In this document: positions 53,033 to 61,258 of the stretch, piece by piece | Layout of the letters: each line of letters starts with the position of its first letter | Position numbering within the stretch: position 1 is the first letter of the stretch | Assembly: GCF_000737325.1 (NCBI RefSeq) | Contig: NZ_CP011125.1 | Span: 992,001 to 1,056,000 of the forward strand | Origin: Sandaracinus amylolyticus | GTDB lineage: Bacteria; Myxococcota_A; Polyangia; Polyangiales; Sandaracinaceae | Reading direction: 5' to 3' | Length of the DNA: 64,000 bases | Notes under the pieces: generated by a model | The model's input: only the letters and a program-made list of their open reading frames with translations | The model's database searches: none | Told to the model about the DNA's origin: nothing | Made by a program: the position numbers and the translations under genes

Positions 53033-54418
53033 TCAGCGAGGCGCTCGCGCTCTTCGGATCTCGCTCTGGGTCATCGGGCCGCGCAGGTACGACATCGCCC
53101 AGCGCGGCTGGAGCAGACACAGCTCGGGCGCCTTCGCGTCGCGCACCACGAACCAGCGGTGCGACAGCTTCTTCACCAGCGCGCCGAGCTGGCTCTTCTT
53201 CTCGTCCTCGCCGAGCGCCTCCACCACGCGCGCTCGGTCCGCGTCGGTCTGCAGGCGCCCGAGCACCCAGGTGCCCGCGTTCGACAGCGCGCGATAGTCG
53301 AGGTCCATCGGGTTCTGCGTCGCGAGCACGCAGCCGACGCCGTACGCGCGCGCCTGCTTCATCAGCGCGACGAGCGGACGCTTGGTCGGCGGGCTCGCGG
53401 GGTGCGGCGGGATGAACCCGAACACCTCGTCGAACACGATCAGCGCGCGCAGCCGCGCGCTGCCCGGCAGGCTGCGCACCCACGTCAGCACTTCCTCGAG
53501 CACGACGCCGAGCACCAGCGCGCGCTCCTCGTCGTCGAGGTGCGCCACGCTCACGATCGTCGCCGGCGTCTTGCCGTCGACCTTCTCCATCCACGCGCCC
53601 ACGTCGAGCTCGCGCCCGGTGCGCCACGACGCGAACGAGGGCGACGCGATCAGGGTGTTCAGATCCGCCGCGAGCTCGCCGCGCAGCCGCGCGGGCACGA
53701 ACGCGTCGACCGGCAGCGCGCCGATGAAGCCGATCGGCGGCTCGAGGATCTCCGGGACCAGCGCGTCGAGGGGCGCGCTCTCGCCGCGACGGAGCCGCGC
53801 CTCGGCGAGCACCGAGAGCAGCGCGTGCTCGCGGCTCTTGCCGGGATCGCCGTCGCGCCCGGTGAGGCGCAGCACCAGCGAGATCGCGGCGCTCAGCGCA
53901 GCGCGCGCGCCCGCGACGTCGTGATCCCAGCGCGACGAACGGCGCTCGAGCGCGGAGAGCAGATGAAGCGGCTCGCCCGCGTCGGAGCCCGGCGTCAGCA
54001 CGCGCACCGTCGAGCGCGCCTCGAGCTCGGCGAGCTGGTCCTCGCCGATCTCCCACGCGCGCAGCCCCTCCTCGCGCTGGCGCGCCGCCTCGAGCACCAC
54101 CGGCTCGTCCGCGACGCCGTCCTCGTCGCCCGCGGTGGGCTCGACCCACGGCGCCATCAGCGCGGGATCGAACGACGGGAACGCGAGCGCGAGGTTCGGC
54201 AGATCGCCCTTCACGTCGATCACGAGCACCGGGATCTCGGCGCGCAGCGCCTCTTCGACCATCACGGTCACGAGCCCGGTCTTGCCGCTGCCGGTCATGC
54301 CCACGACCACCGCGTGCGTGAGCAGGTGGTGCGCCGGGAGCTCGAACGCGCCGAGCCCGTGCCGACCATCGATCGAGTGGCGCGCGCCGAGGCGAAGCCG
54401 AGCAGTCATCGTCGTCAT
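53033..54418 (-). CDS. HerA-like ATPase, possibly C-terminally truncated
   Basis: 461 residues. HerA/FtsK-type P-loop motor: Walker A VVVGMTGSGKTGLV near 37-50, the specificity strand VLVIDVKGDLPNLA, Walker B RALIVFDEVFGFIPPHP near 330, VLATQNPMDLDYRALSNAGT and an arginine-finger-like GRLQTDADRARV. Works on DNA as a hexamer in relatives. From recollection, many myxobacterial relatives continue for several hundred residues after the point RWAMSYLRGPMTQSEIRRA, where this one stops within nine codons, so the 3' part may be missing. Follows the helical protein gene at 54467 by 48 bp. Confidence 0.88.
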   Translation of the reverse strand: MTTMTARLRLGARHSIDGRHGLGAFELPAHHLLTHAVVVGMTGSGKTGLVTVMVEEALRAEIPVLVIDVKGDLPNLALAFPSFDPALMAPWVEPTAGDEDGVADEPVVLEAARQREEGLRAWEIGEDQLAELEARSTVRVLTPGSDAGEPLHLLSALERRSSRWDHDVAGARAALSAAISLVLRLTGRDGDPGKSREHALLSVLAEARLRRGESAPLDALVPEILEPPIGFIGALPVDAFVPARLRGELAADLNTLIASPSFASWRTGRELDVGAWMEKVDGKTPATIVSVAHLDDEERALVLGVVLEEVLTWVRSLPGSARLRALIVFDEVFGFIPPHPASPPTKRPLVALMKQARAYGVGCVLATQNPMDLDYRALSNAGTWVLGRLQTDADRARVVEALGEDEKKSQLGALVKKLSHRWFVVRDAKAPELCLLQPRWAMSYLRGPMTQSEIRRARAPR

Positions 54419-54466
54419 CTCCGAAGAAATGCGCGCGGACCCATCGGGGCCCGCGCGCTCTCGAGG

Positions 54467-55336
54467 TCACTCGGTGAACGGACCGTCGCCGATGGGACCG
54501 GGCGTCGGGATCGGCACGACCGGCACGACCGGCGTCGCCGGCTGCGTGTCCTCGCCCGCCGGCGGCGTGTCGGTGCCCCGGCCGCTGCTGCTGCGACGGC
54601 GCCCCGACCAGAGCGAGGGCGCGATGGAATCCGCGTCGCCCTCCCACCAGCGCACGTACGTGAGCATCCGGCGGGCCTCGCCGTAGGTCTTCACGAGCAG
54701 GCCCAGCGCGCGCGAGCGCATGTCGGCCGCGGGCAGGCGCGTCGAGCCCTGCTCGCGCGCGTTGAGCCGGTGCAGGAGCCCCGTCGCCCTGCGCTCCGCG
54801 CGGTCGATGTCCTCGACCGTCAGCGGCGTCTTGCTGCGCAACGTCGCCCAGCTCTCGCGCAGCAGCGCGACGAGCACGAGCGTGCTGTTGATGACGGTGC
54901 GGTAGCCCTGCACCGGACGACCGAGATCGACGCGAGCGGGGTCGAGCAGCTTGCGGTTCGCGAGCGAGTCGCAGTCGGTCAGCAGCAGCTTGTGGTCCTG
55001 TGCGAGCTCGGCGAACGGCTCCGCCATGTCGCTCGCCGAGTCCGACGCGGTGAGCTCGACGTCCGCCTGCACGGCCGCGTGCGCGACGACGAGCAGATCG
55101 TCGACGATCGCGAGACCGTCCTCGCCGAACTGCGCGCCCATCGCGGCGCGATGCTTCGCGATGCGCGGAAGGCTGCCCATGACGATCCCGGCGGCCGCAG
55201 AGGGCTCGAGGCCCAGGACGCTCGGCAGCGCCGAGGGCAGCACGCTCGCGAGCAGCTCGCGCTTGCGGTCGAGCGCTTCCTTCGGCGTCGGAGACGCGGG
55301 GCTGAAGATGATCTCGTCACGAGGACTCTCGGGCAC
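54467..55336 (-). CDS. Helical protein of unknown function, partner of HerA-like ATPase
   Basis: 289 residues, mostly helical: KRELLASVLPSALPSVLGLE, GEDGLAIVDDLLVVAHAAVQ, KLLLTDCDSLANRKLLDPAR and RRATGLLHRLNAREQGSTRL, with a Pro/Thr/Val tail. GTG at 55336 is well supported by AAGGAG nine bases upstream, so the tandem repeats further upstream are not part of the protein even though they stay open in this frame. No domain recognised. Pairing with the ATPase is by operon position only. Confidence 0.75.
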   Translation of the reverse strand: MPESPRDEIIFSPASPTPKEALDRKRELLASVLPSALPSVLGLEPSAAAGIVMGSLPRIAKHRAAMGAQFGEDGLAIVDDLLVVAHAAVQADVELTASDSASDMAEPFAELAQDHKLLLTDCDSLANRKLLDPARVDLGRPVQGYRTVINSTLVLVALLRESWATLRSKTPLTVEDIDRAERRATGLLHRLNAREQGSTRLPAADMRSRALGLLVKTYGEARRMLTYVRWWEGDADSIAPSLWSGRRRSSSGRGTDTPPAGEDTQPATPVVPVVPIPTPGPIGDGPFTE

Positions 55337-55445
55337 GGTGTCGCTCCTTCGTTTCTTCGCGCTCGAGTGCGCGAATGCCCGGGTGTCGGCGCGAGGGGAG
55401 CGGCGTTGCGCGCGAGGCGCGAAAAAGATCGGGAGGCGGCGAGTT

Positions 55446-55705
55446 GGGGTGTCGGGGACGACGGAGGTCGATTTTGGAATCGAACTTTGGGTGTTGGTGA
55501 CCCCGGAGGTCGATTTTGAAATCGGTGTTTGGGTGTCAGCGACCCCAGAAGTCGATTCTGAGATCGATGTTTGGGTGTCAGCGACCACGGCGGTCGATTT
55601 CGGGATCGGCGGGCGCGTGTCGGACACGCGGCGATCGATTCCAGAATCGGCCCGTGGGTCTCCGAGACGCCGCGGTCGATCTCGGAAGCGGCGCGCGCGT
55701 GTCCA
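55446..55705. repeat. 42-bp tandem repeat array (about 6 units)
   Basis: The core GTCGATT or a close form recurs at 55467, 55509, 55551, 55593 and then at ~41-bp steps near 55634 and 55675. A typical unit is GGGTGTCAGCGACCCC followed by GAAGTCGATTCTGAGATCG and TTT. Within each core GTCGATTTTGAAATCG is nearly palindromic. Period 42 keeps every frame open, giving a false repeat peptide on the minus strand. Related to the 41-bp array at 34845. It lies 110 bp upstream of the start of the 54467 gene. Confidence 0.82.
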
Positions 55706-56070
55706 GGTGCTAGGCGGTAGGCGCTACTCGGCGAGAGAAGAACGATGCGCCGTGTCGGGGGAAGGAACTCGCGCCGCGCACCTGATGCGAAGGCACTCGC
55801 ACTCGCCGACGTCGTCGACGCCGATGCCGCGCCACACGAGACGCCGTTCGGACGAGTGCAATAGGTCAACGCGGTGACCGTGCTCCAGGAAGCGCCTGCC
55901 GTTCCTCGAGGTGCACCACGTCCGCACGCTCGCCGAGGGCGGGCCGGAACGCCCGACAGCGCGACGGAGGTCTGCCCGAAGTGCCGTCGTGCGTGCACTA
56001 CGCTGCCCATCGCGCGCGCGGCGCCGAGCGACTCTATCGACGTCGCCGCGCTCAGGCACGGTTGACAATC
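55706..56070. other. Gene-poor stretch, possible debris
   Basis: A 114-codon minus frame (55724-56068) exists, but its residue composition is Arg-heavy without hydrophobic periodicity, and competing frames on both strands look equally plausible. No motif, ribosome site or repeat was found. Most likely decayed DNA between the repeat array and the exonuclease fragment. Confidence 0.5.
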
Positions 56071-56166
56071 GCCGGTGCTGCGCGCGGTGCTCACGCGCGG
56101 GACGGCGATCGCGCGCGACCGGGAGCGGCTCGTATCTCAGCGTGCGCGAGGGCGCGCCCGTCTTCG
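56071..56166 (+). pseudogene. Decayed fragment of the ligase-associated exonuclease 5' region
   Basis: This stretch aligns base for base with 57053-57150 inside the intact exonuclease gene: both read GTGCTCACGC or CTGCTCACGC, then ACGGCGATC, GGCTCGTA, CTCAGCGTG and CGAGGGCGCGCCC in the same order and spacing. Small indels destroy the frame, so the His-rich metal motif no longer reads. It directly abuts the end of orphan gene copy 2, marking a duplication junction. Confidence 0.78.
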
Positions 56167-56167
56167 G

Positions 56168-56746
56168 CTACGGTTGCTCGCGCCGGAACGAGCTGAAGAA
56201 CAAGTCGCGGAGGACGCGATCGCCTCCTCGCGATTCCAACACATAAGCGTGCTGAGCGCAGACCAGGATTCGGAAGCGACGAAGATGATCAGTGCCGTCG
56301 TTCGCCCCGAACTGGGTACCGTGACAGTCATCGATGGCCAGTGGCGCTTCGTCGAGGGCGTGGTTGTCGCCGCGAACCTCGTCGCGAAGCACGCGCACCA
56401 ACGATGTGCCGTCCTGATCTGCCGCGATCTCGAACCACGAGACCTGCAACCCGGCGCGCGCGTCTGACCAGGCGAGGGCGGATCCGCGGCCCAGCGCCTC
56501 GCTCGTCGCCGACTCGGCCCTCGTCAGTGGCGGCATGCGCGTAGAGGCCTCGCCGCTCGCAATCACCCTTCGATCCCACAGCACCGGGTAGTCGTCATCG
56601 GTGCGCGGAACCACGGGTGACCTAACCATCGGCGCGAGCTTCGGCGCGTGAGCGACAGGAGCCGCCGGTGCAACGTCACACGCGCAGCTCGTGCAGACTA
56701 GAAGGGTGATTTGCAGCGAGAACGCTCTCTCGCGTGTGGCTCTCAT
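56168..56746 (-). CDS. Orphan secreted protein, copy 2
   Basis: 192 residues, collinear with copy 1 at 51550. Signal-like start (FSLQITLLVCTSCACDV), LAPMVRSPVVPRTDDDYPVL, RVIASGEASTRMPPLTRAES, LAWSDARAGLQVSWFEIAAD and the end RDLFFSSFRREQP. Substitutions between copies are mostly conservative and no stop has arisen, so both seem maintained or recently duplicated. No family recognised. Lies between the exonuclease fragment and the intact exonuclease gene. Confidence 0.75.
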   Translation of the reverse strand: MRATRERAFSLQITLLVCTSCACDVAPAAPVAHAPKLAPMVRSPVVPRTDDDYPVLWDRRVIASGEASTRMPPLTRAESATSEALGRGSALAWSDARAGLQVSWFEIAADQDGTSLVRVLRDEVRGDNHALDEAPLAIDDCHGTQFGANDGTDHLRRFRILVCAQHAYVLESRGGDRVLRDLFFSSFRREQP

Positions 56747-56981
56747 GGGCACCGGTGTCGTGAGCTCCGCTCGCTCCACCCGTGTCGAGATTGTAGCCCC
56801 TGAGACGCCGCTCGAGTCGCCGAGCAGACCTCCCAGCACCACCGGGGGCGAGCTTGGTGAGAAGATCGGCATCGAGGAAGTGAAGCGCCTCGGGCGATCG
56901 ATTCCGAACGCGCCTGCCGCCCGTCGGTGCTTGCTCTGCGCGTCGCTTCGCCCCCGCCCCTCCTCGTGATATCGCCACCCC

Positions 56982-58019
56982 ATGGCGCTGCTCGAGCCCG
57001 ATGATCGTGGCCTCTGGTGCGCCGCGGGCGGCTTCCACGTCGATCCGTGGGCGCCCGTGCCGCGCGCGCTGCTCACGCACGGGCACGGCGATCACGCGCG
57101 CCCCGGATCGGGCTCGTACCTCAGCGTGATCGAGGGCGCGCCCATCCTCCGCCGTCGGCTCGGCGACGACGCGACCATCCAGACGCTCGCCTACGGCGAG
57201 CGTCTGAGCATCGGCGACACGACGGTCTCGCTGCACCCCGCCGGTCACGTGCTCGGCTCGGCGCAGGTGCGCATCGAGCACGCGGGCGAGACCTGGGTCG
57301 TCACCGGCGACTACAAGCGCGATCGCGATCCGACCTGCGCGCCCTTCGAGCCGCAGCGCTGCGACGTGCTCGTGACCGAGGCGACGTTCGCGCTGCCGAT
57401 CTATCGATGGCCCGACCCGGCGCGCGTGATCGACGAGATCGTCGCCTTCTGGGACGAGGCGCGCGATGCGGGCGTGCCCGCGCTGCTCTTCTGCTACGCG
57501 CTCGGCAAGGCGCAGCGCATCCTCGCCGAGCTCGCGGCGCGCGGGATCGATCGTCCGGTGCACGCGCACGGCGCGATGATGGGCATCACCGACGTCTACC
57601 GCGCGAGCCCGGGGATGCCGCCGATGCTCGAGCTCCGCAGCGCGACCGACGCGAAGAAAAAAGAGCTCGAAGGCGCGCTCGTGCTCTCGCCGCTCTCGGC
57701 GCGCGGGACCTCGTGGATCCGTCGCTTCTCGAAGGCGCGCAGCGGGTTCGCATCGGGCTGGATGCAGGTGCGCGGCGATCGACGTCGACGCGCGATCGAT
57801 CGCGGCTTCGTGCTGAGCGATCATGCCGACTGGCCCGCGCTGCTGCGGACGATCGACGAGAGCGGCGCGTCGCGCGTGCTCGCGACCCACGGCTTCGCGG
57901 ACGCGCTCGCGCGCTACGTGCGCGAGACGCGCGGCATCGACGCAGGCGTGCTCGCGACGCGCTACGAGGGCGAAGCCGGTGCCGAGCCCGACGTTCCCGT
58001 CGAGGAAGAGGCGCCCTGA
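56982..58019 (+). CDS. Ligase-associated DNA exonuclease (MBL/beta-CASP fold)
   Basis: 345 residues. Metal-binding LLTHGHGDHARPGSGSYL, VSLHPAGHVLGSAQVRIE, VVTGDYKRDRDPTCAPFEP, FALPIYRWPDP, VLSPLSARGTSWIRRFSK and VLSDHADWPALLRTI are the family hallmarks. In many bacteria this exonuclease is encoded with an ATP-dependent ligase, an Lhr-like helicase and a phosphoesterase for DNA repair. Here only the ligase follows, with stop and start sharing one base (TGATG). Confidence 0.96.
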   Translation: MALLEPDDRGLWCAAGGFHVDPWAPVPRALLTHGHGDHARPGSGSYLSVIEGAPILRRRLGDDATIQTLAYGERLSIGDTTVSLHPAGHVLGSAQVRIEHAGETWVVTGDYKRDRDPTCAPFEPQRCDVLVTEATFALPIYRWPDPARVIDEIVAFWDEARDAGVPALLFCYALGKAQRILAELAARGIDRPVHAHGAMMGITDVYRASPGMPPMLELRSATDAKKKELEGALVLSPLSARGTSWIRRFSKARSGFASGWMQVRGDRRRRAIDRGFVLSDHADWPALLRTIDESGASRVLATHGFADALARYVRETRGIDAGVLATRYEGEAGAEPDVPVEEEAP

Positions 58020-59731
58020 TGCACGCGTTCGCGCGCCTCTACGAGCGGCTCGATGGGACGACGTCGACGCAGGCGAAGGTCGACGCGATGCGCGACTACT
58101 TCCGGGATGCGCCGCCCGAGGACGCCGCGTGGGCGCTCTTCTTCCTCACCGGTCGTCGCTTCAAGCGCCTCGTCCCGGTGCGCGCGATGGCGGGCTGGGC
58201 GATGGAGGTCACCGGCGTGCCCGGCTGGCTCTTCGAGGAGTGTTACGGCGCGGTCGGTGATCTCGCGGAGATCATCGCGCTGCTCGTCGCCGGCATGCCC
58301 TACGACGTGCCGCCCGAGCCGCGCGCGGTGATCACGCCGAAGGATGCCCGCGCGGCGCGCAGCCTCTTCGACGACGAGCCCGCGCCCGAGGTCCCCGCTG
58401 CGATCCGACCGACGGCGCTCGCGAGCTGGGCCCACGCGATCCTCGCGCTGCGCGATCTGCCCGAGCCGGTGCAGCGCGCGCGGGTGCTCGCGCTGTGGCG
58501 CGACCTCGATCGCACCGAGCTGATGCTCGTCACGAAGATGATCACCGGCGAGATGCGCGTCGGCGCGTCCGCGCTGCTCGTGCAGCGCGCGGTGTCCGTC
58601 GCGAGCGGCGTGCCTGCGCCCGTGATCGCGCATCGCATGATGGGCACGTGGGAGCCCGACGCGGCGATCTTCGCGCGGCTGATCGCGCCTGCGTCGATCG
58701 AGGAAGATCCCTCGCGTCCCTATCCGTTCGCGCTCGCGTCGCCGCTCGAGCAGTCCCCGGAGACGCTCGGTCCGCGCGACGAGTGGCGCGCCGAGTGGAA
58801 GTGGGACGGCATCCGCTGCCAGCTGGTGCGCCGCGCCGGAGAGCTCTGGCTCTGGTCGCGCGGCGAGGATCTCGTCACCGAGCGGTTTCCCGAGATCGTG
58901 CACGCCGCGCAGGGTCTGCCCGACGGTCTCGTGCTCGACGGCGAGGCGATGGCGTGGCGCGACGATCGCCCGCTGCCCTTCGCGATCATGCAGCGACGCA
59001 TCGGGCGCAAGGTGCTCGGCCCGAAGGTGCTCGCGGAGGCGCCGGTCGTGTTCCTCGCGTACGACCTGCTCGAGGAGGATCGCGAGGACCTGCGCGAGCG
59101 CCCGTTCGACGAGCGACGCGCGCGCCTCGAGCATGTGATCCGCGAGCGCGGCGATCCGCGGCTGCGCCTGTCGCCGCTGATCGACGCGCCGAGCTGGGAA
59201 GCGCTCGCCGAGCTGCGCGCTCGCTCGCGGGAAGAGGGCACCGAAGGGCTGATGCTCAAACATCGCGACGCGCCGTATCGCCCGGGTCGTCGTCGCGGCG
59301 AATTCTGGAAGTGGAAGATCGAGCCGTACTCGGTGGACGCGGTGCTCGTCTACGCGCAGCCGGGCTCGGGCAAGCGCTCGAACCTGTTCACCGACTACAC
59401 GTTCGCGGTGTTCGACGAGAACCGCGAGCTCGTGCCCTTCGCGAAGGCGTACTCGGGGCTCGAGGACGAGGAGATCACGGAGCTCGATCGCTGGATCCGA
59501 CGCAACACCCTCGATCGTCACGGCCCGGTGCGCGTGGTCGAGCCGGTGCACGTCTTCGAGCTCGCCTTCGAGGGGATCGCGCCGTCGACGCGACATCGCT
59601 CGGGCGTCGCGGTGCGCTTCCCGCGCATCGCGCGCTGGCGTCGTGACAAGCCGGTCGCGGAGGCAGACACGATCGAGTCGCTGCGCGCGCTGTTGCGCGC
59701 GCCCAAGGATCCGCCGGAGGGCGACGTATGA
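58019..59731 (+). CDS. ATP-dependent DNA ligase
   Basis: 570 residues. N-terminal helical domain, adenylation domain with nucleophile Lys261 in EWKWDGIRCQL (KxDG), SRGEDLVTERFPE, LVLDGEAMAW, EGLMLKHRDAPY and the GEFWKWKIEP motif, then an OB-fold with DRHGPVRVVEPVHVFELAFE and GVAVRFPRIARW. Length and motif order match the LigB/LigC-like bacterial ligases that pair with the MBL exonuclease. Probably joins nicks or ends during repair; NAD-dependent LigA would do replication. Confidence 0.97.
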   Translation: MHAFARLYERLDGTTSTQAKVDAMRDYFRDAPPEDAAWALFFLTGRRFKRLVPVRAMAGWAMEVTGVPGWLFEECYGAVGDLAEIIALLVAGMPYDVPPEPRAVITPKDARAARSLFDDEPAPEVPAAIRPTALASWAHAILALRDLPEPVQRARVLALWRDLDRTELMLVTKMITGEMRVGASALLVQRAVSVASGVPAPVIAHRMMGTWEPDAAIFARLIAPASIEEDPSRPYPFALASPLEQSPETLGPRDEWRAEWKWDGIRCQLVRRAGELWLWSRGEDLVTERFPEIVHAAQGLPDGLVLDGEAMAWRDDRPLPFAIMQRRIGRKVLGPKVLAEAPVVFLAYDLLEEDREDLRERPFDERRARLEHVIRERGDPRLRLSPLIDAPSWEALAELRARSREEGTEGLMLKHRDAPYRPGRRRGEFWKWKIEPYSVDAVLVYAQPGSGKRSNLFTDYTFAVFDENRELVPFAKAYSGLEDEEITELDRWIRRNTLDRHGPVRVVEPVHVFELAFEGIAPSTRHRSGVAVRFPRIARWRRDKPVAEADTIESLRALLRAPKDPPEGDV

Positions 59732-60213
59732 AGGGCATGCACCGCCGCGCCGCGCTCCTCACGGTCCTCGCGCTCTCGCTGTCCGCTTCGATCGCGCACG
59801 CCGATCTCGTCCCGAGCCCGCCGCCGCTCCTCACGATCCGCGGTCAGGACTCGATGGTCACGACGAACACCGGCGCGCCCACGCACGCGTTCTTCACGCT
59901 GCACAACGGCGGCTCGGTGCCGGTGCAGGTGCGCATCGAGGCGCTGGTGTGTCTGCTGCCGAACATGCGCCTGCCGCTCACGGTGCGCGCGGTGCTGGTC
60001 GACTCGCGCGACGCGGGCCGGACGATCGCGGTCGCGCCCGGGCAGGACGTCCCGATCGAGGTGCTCTTCGACGGCCTCTCGGAGGAGGCCGCGCGGGGCT
60101 CGAGCTGGTCGTTCGAGCTGCGCGCCGACGTGCGCGGGGAGCGCGACGGCCGCGTGCACGCGACGTCGACGGTGCGCCGCGGGATCCGTCACCCGATCCG
60201 ACACGCGCGTTGA
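59728..60213 (+). CDS. Small secreted protein
   Basis: 161 residues. Signal peptide (LTVLALSLSASIAHADL) with an AHA cut site. The mature part has an Ig-like beta pattern: DSMVTTNTGAPTHAFFTLHN, PVQVRIEALVCLLPNMRLPL, ELRADVRGERDGRVHATST. No family recognised. Start overlaps the ligase stop by 4 bp (ATGA), an odd operon partner for a repair enzyme; the coupling may simply reflect shared transcription. Confidence 0.78.
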   Translation: MKGMHRRAALLTVLALSLSASIAHADLVPSPPPLLTIRGQDSMVTTNTGAPTHAFFTLHNGGSVPVQVRIEALVCLLPNMRLPLTVRAVLVDSRDAGRTIAVAPGQDVPIEVLFDGLSEEAARGSSWSFELRADVRGERDGRVHATSTVRRGIRHPIRHAR

Positions 60214-60246
60214 CCGAACCGTGACATTGGCTGACCGAACCATGAC
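60211..60246. promoter_or_regulatory. Two 15-bp direct repeats upstream of the desaturase
   Basis: TGACCGAACCGTGAC (60211-60225) and TGACCGAACCATGAC (60232-60246) differ by one base and are spaced 21 bp, two helical turns. The first begins with the stop codon of the preceding gene. The pair ends 34 bp before the desaturase ATG, fitting an operator for a fatty-acid-responsive regulator. Confidence 0.65.
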
Positions 60247-60280
60247 GGCGGGACGATGAGGCGATCCGCATCATGCGGGC

Positions 60281-61225
60281 ATGCCTCCGAGCGCGGTGCC
60301 GACTGCGACCCTGACCCCCGACGCGGTGTTCGCGCCGTCCGAGACGGACGCGACGCCTCCGGCCGCGACCACCACCGAGCGCCCGCGTCACCGCTACGAG
60401 TGGCTCGCGACGCTGCCGTTCATCCTCTGCCACGTCGCGGTGCTCGGCGCGCTCTGGTCGGGCGTCACCTGGCAGGCGATCGTCGTCTGCATCGCGCTCT
60501 ACTGGATCCGCATCTTCGGCGTGACGGCGGGCTACCACCGCTACTTCTCGCACCGGACGTTCGAGACGAGCCGCCCGATGCAGTTCGTGCTCGCGTGGAT
60601 CGCGCAGTCGACCTCGCAGAAGGGCGCGATCTGGTGGGCGTCGCACCACCGTGCGCACCACCTCTACTCGGACAGCGAGCGCGACCTCCACTCGCCGCGC
60701 CAGCACGGCTTCCTGCACGCGCACCTCGGCTGGCTCTTCTCGGGCAGCGACAAGACCGAGTGGAACCGCGTGAAGGACCTCGCGAAGTTCCCCGAGCTCG
60801 TGTGGCTCGAGAAGTACTACCTGGTGCCGCCGATCGTCACGGGCTTCCTCGTGTGGCTGTTCTTCGGCTGGAGCGGGCTCTTCATCGGGTTCTTCCTGAG
60901 CACCGTGTTCACGTGGCACGGCACGTTCTTCATCAACAGCCTCGCGCACGTGTGGGGCACGCGTCGCTTCGAGACGAAGGACGACAGCCGCAACAACGCG
61001 TTCCTCGCGCTCGTGACGATGGGCGAGGGCTGGCACAACAACCACCACCACTACATGAGCTCGGCGCGCCAGGGCTTCTATTGGTGGGAGATCGACCTGA
61101 CCTACTACGTGCTCGTCGCGATGGAGAAGGTCGGGCTCGTGTGGAACCTGAAGCAGCCGCCGGAGCGCGTGCTGGAGGCCGGCCGACGCGCCGACGCCGA
61201 GCGTCGCGCGCTCGCGCGGGGTTGA
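60281..61225 (+). CDS. Acyl-CoA/acyl-lipid delta-9-type desaturase
   Basis: 314 residues, integral membrane di-iron enzyme. The three His boxes are GYHRYFSHRTF, WASHHRAHHLYSD and GEGWHNNHHHYM, with a fourth conserved ETKDDSRNNAFLAL block. Four hydrophobic segments flank them. Introduces a cis double bond into saturated acyl chains, adjusting membrane fluidity. An N-terminal ~35-residue Pro/Ala/Thr extension is unusual. Likely regulated through the paired direct repeats just upstream. Confidence 0.96.
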   Translation: MPPSAVPTATLTPDAVFAPSETDATPPAATTTERPRHRYEWLATLPFILCHVAVLGALWSGVTWQAIVVCIALYWIRIFGVTAGYHRYFSHRTFETSRPMQFVLAWIAQSTSQKGAIWWASHHRAHHLYSDSERDLHSPRQHGFLHAHLGWLFSGSDKTEWNRVKDLAKFPELVWLEKYYLVPPIVTGFLVWLFFGWSGLFIGFFLSTVFTWHGTFFINSLAHVWGTRRFETKDDSRNNAFLALVTMGEGWHNNHHHYMSSARQGFYWWEIDLTYYVLVAMEKVGLVWNLKQPPERVLEAGRRADAERRALARG

Positions 61226-61258
61226 TCGCGCGGCCCGAGGCCGCCACGCTGCGCACCG

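Noticed and set aside
55337-55627. N-terminal extension of the 54467 protein made of 14-residue repeats
   Set aside because: A strong AAGGAG site precedes GTG 55336, and the repeat is open in every frame because its period is 42; a related array occurs elsewhere outside any gene.
55724-56068. 114-codon minus-strand frame
   Set aside because: No ribosome site, motif or coding-like composition; competing frames look the same.
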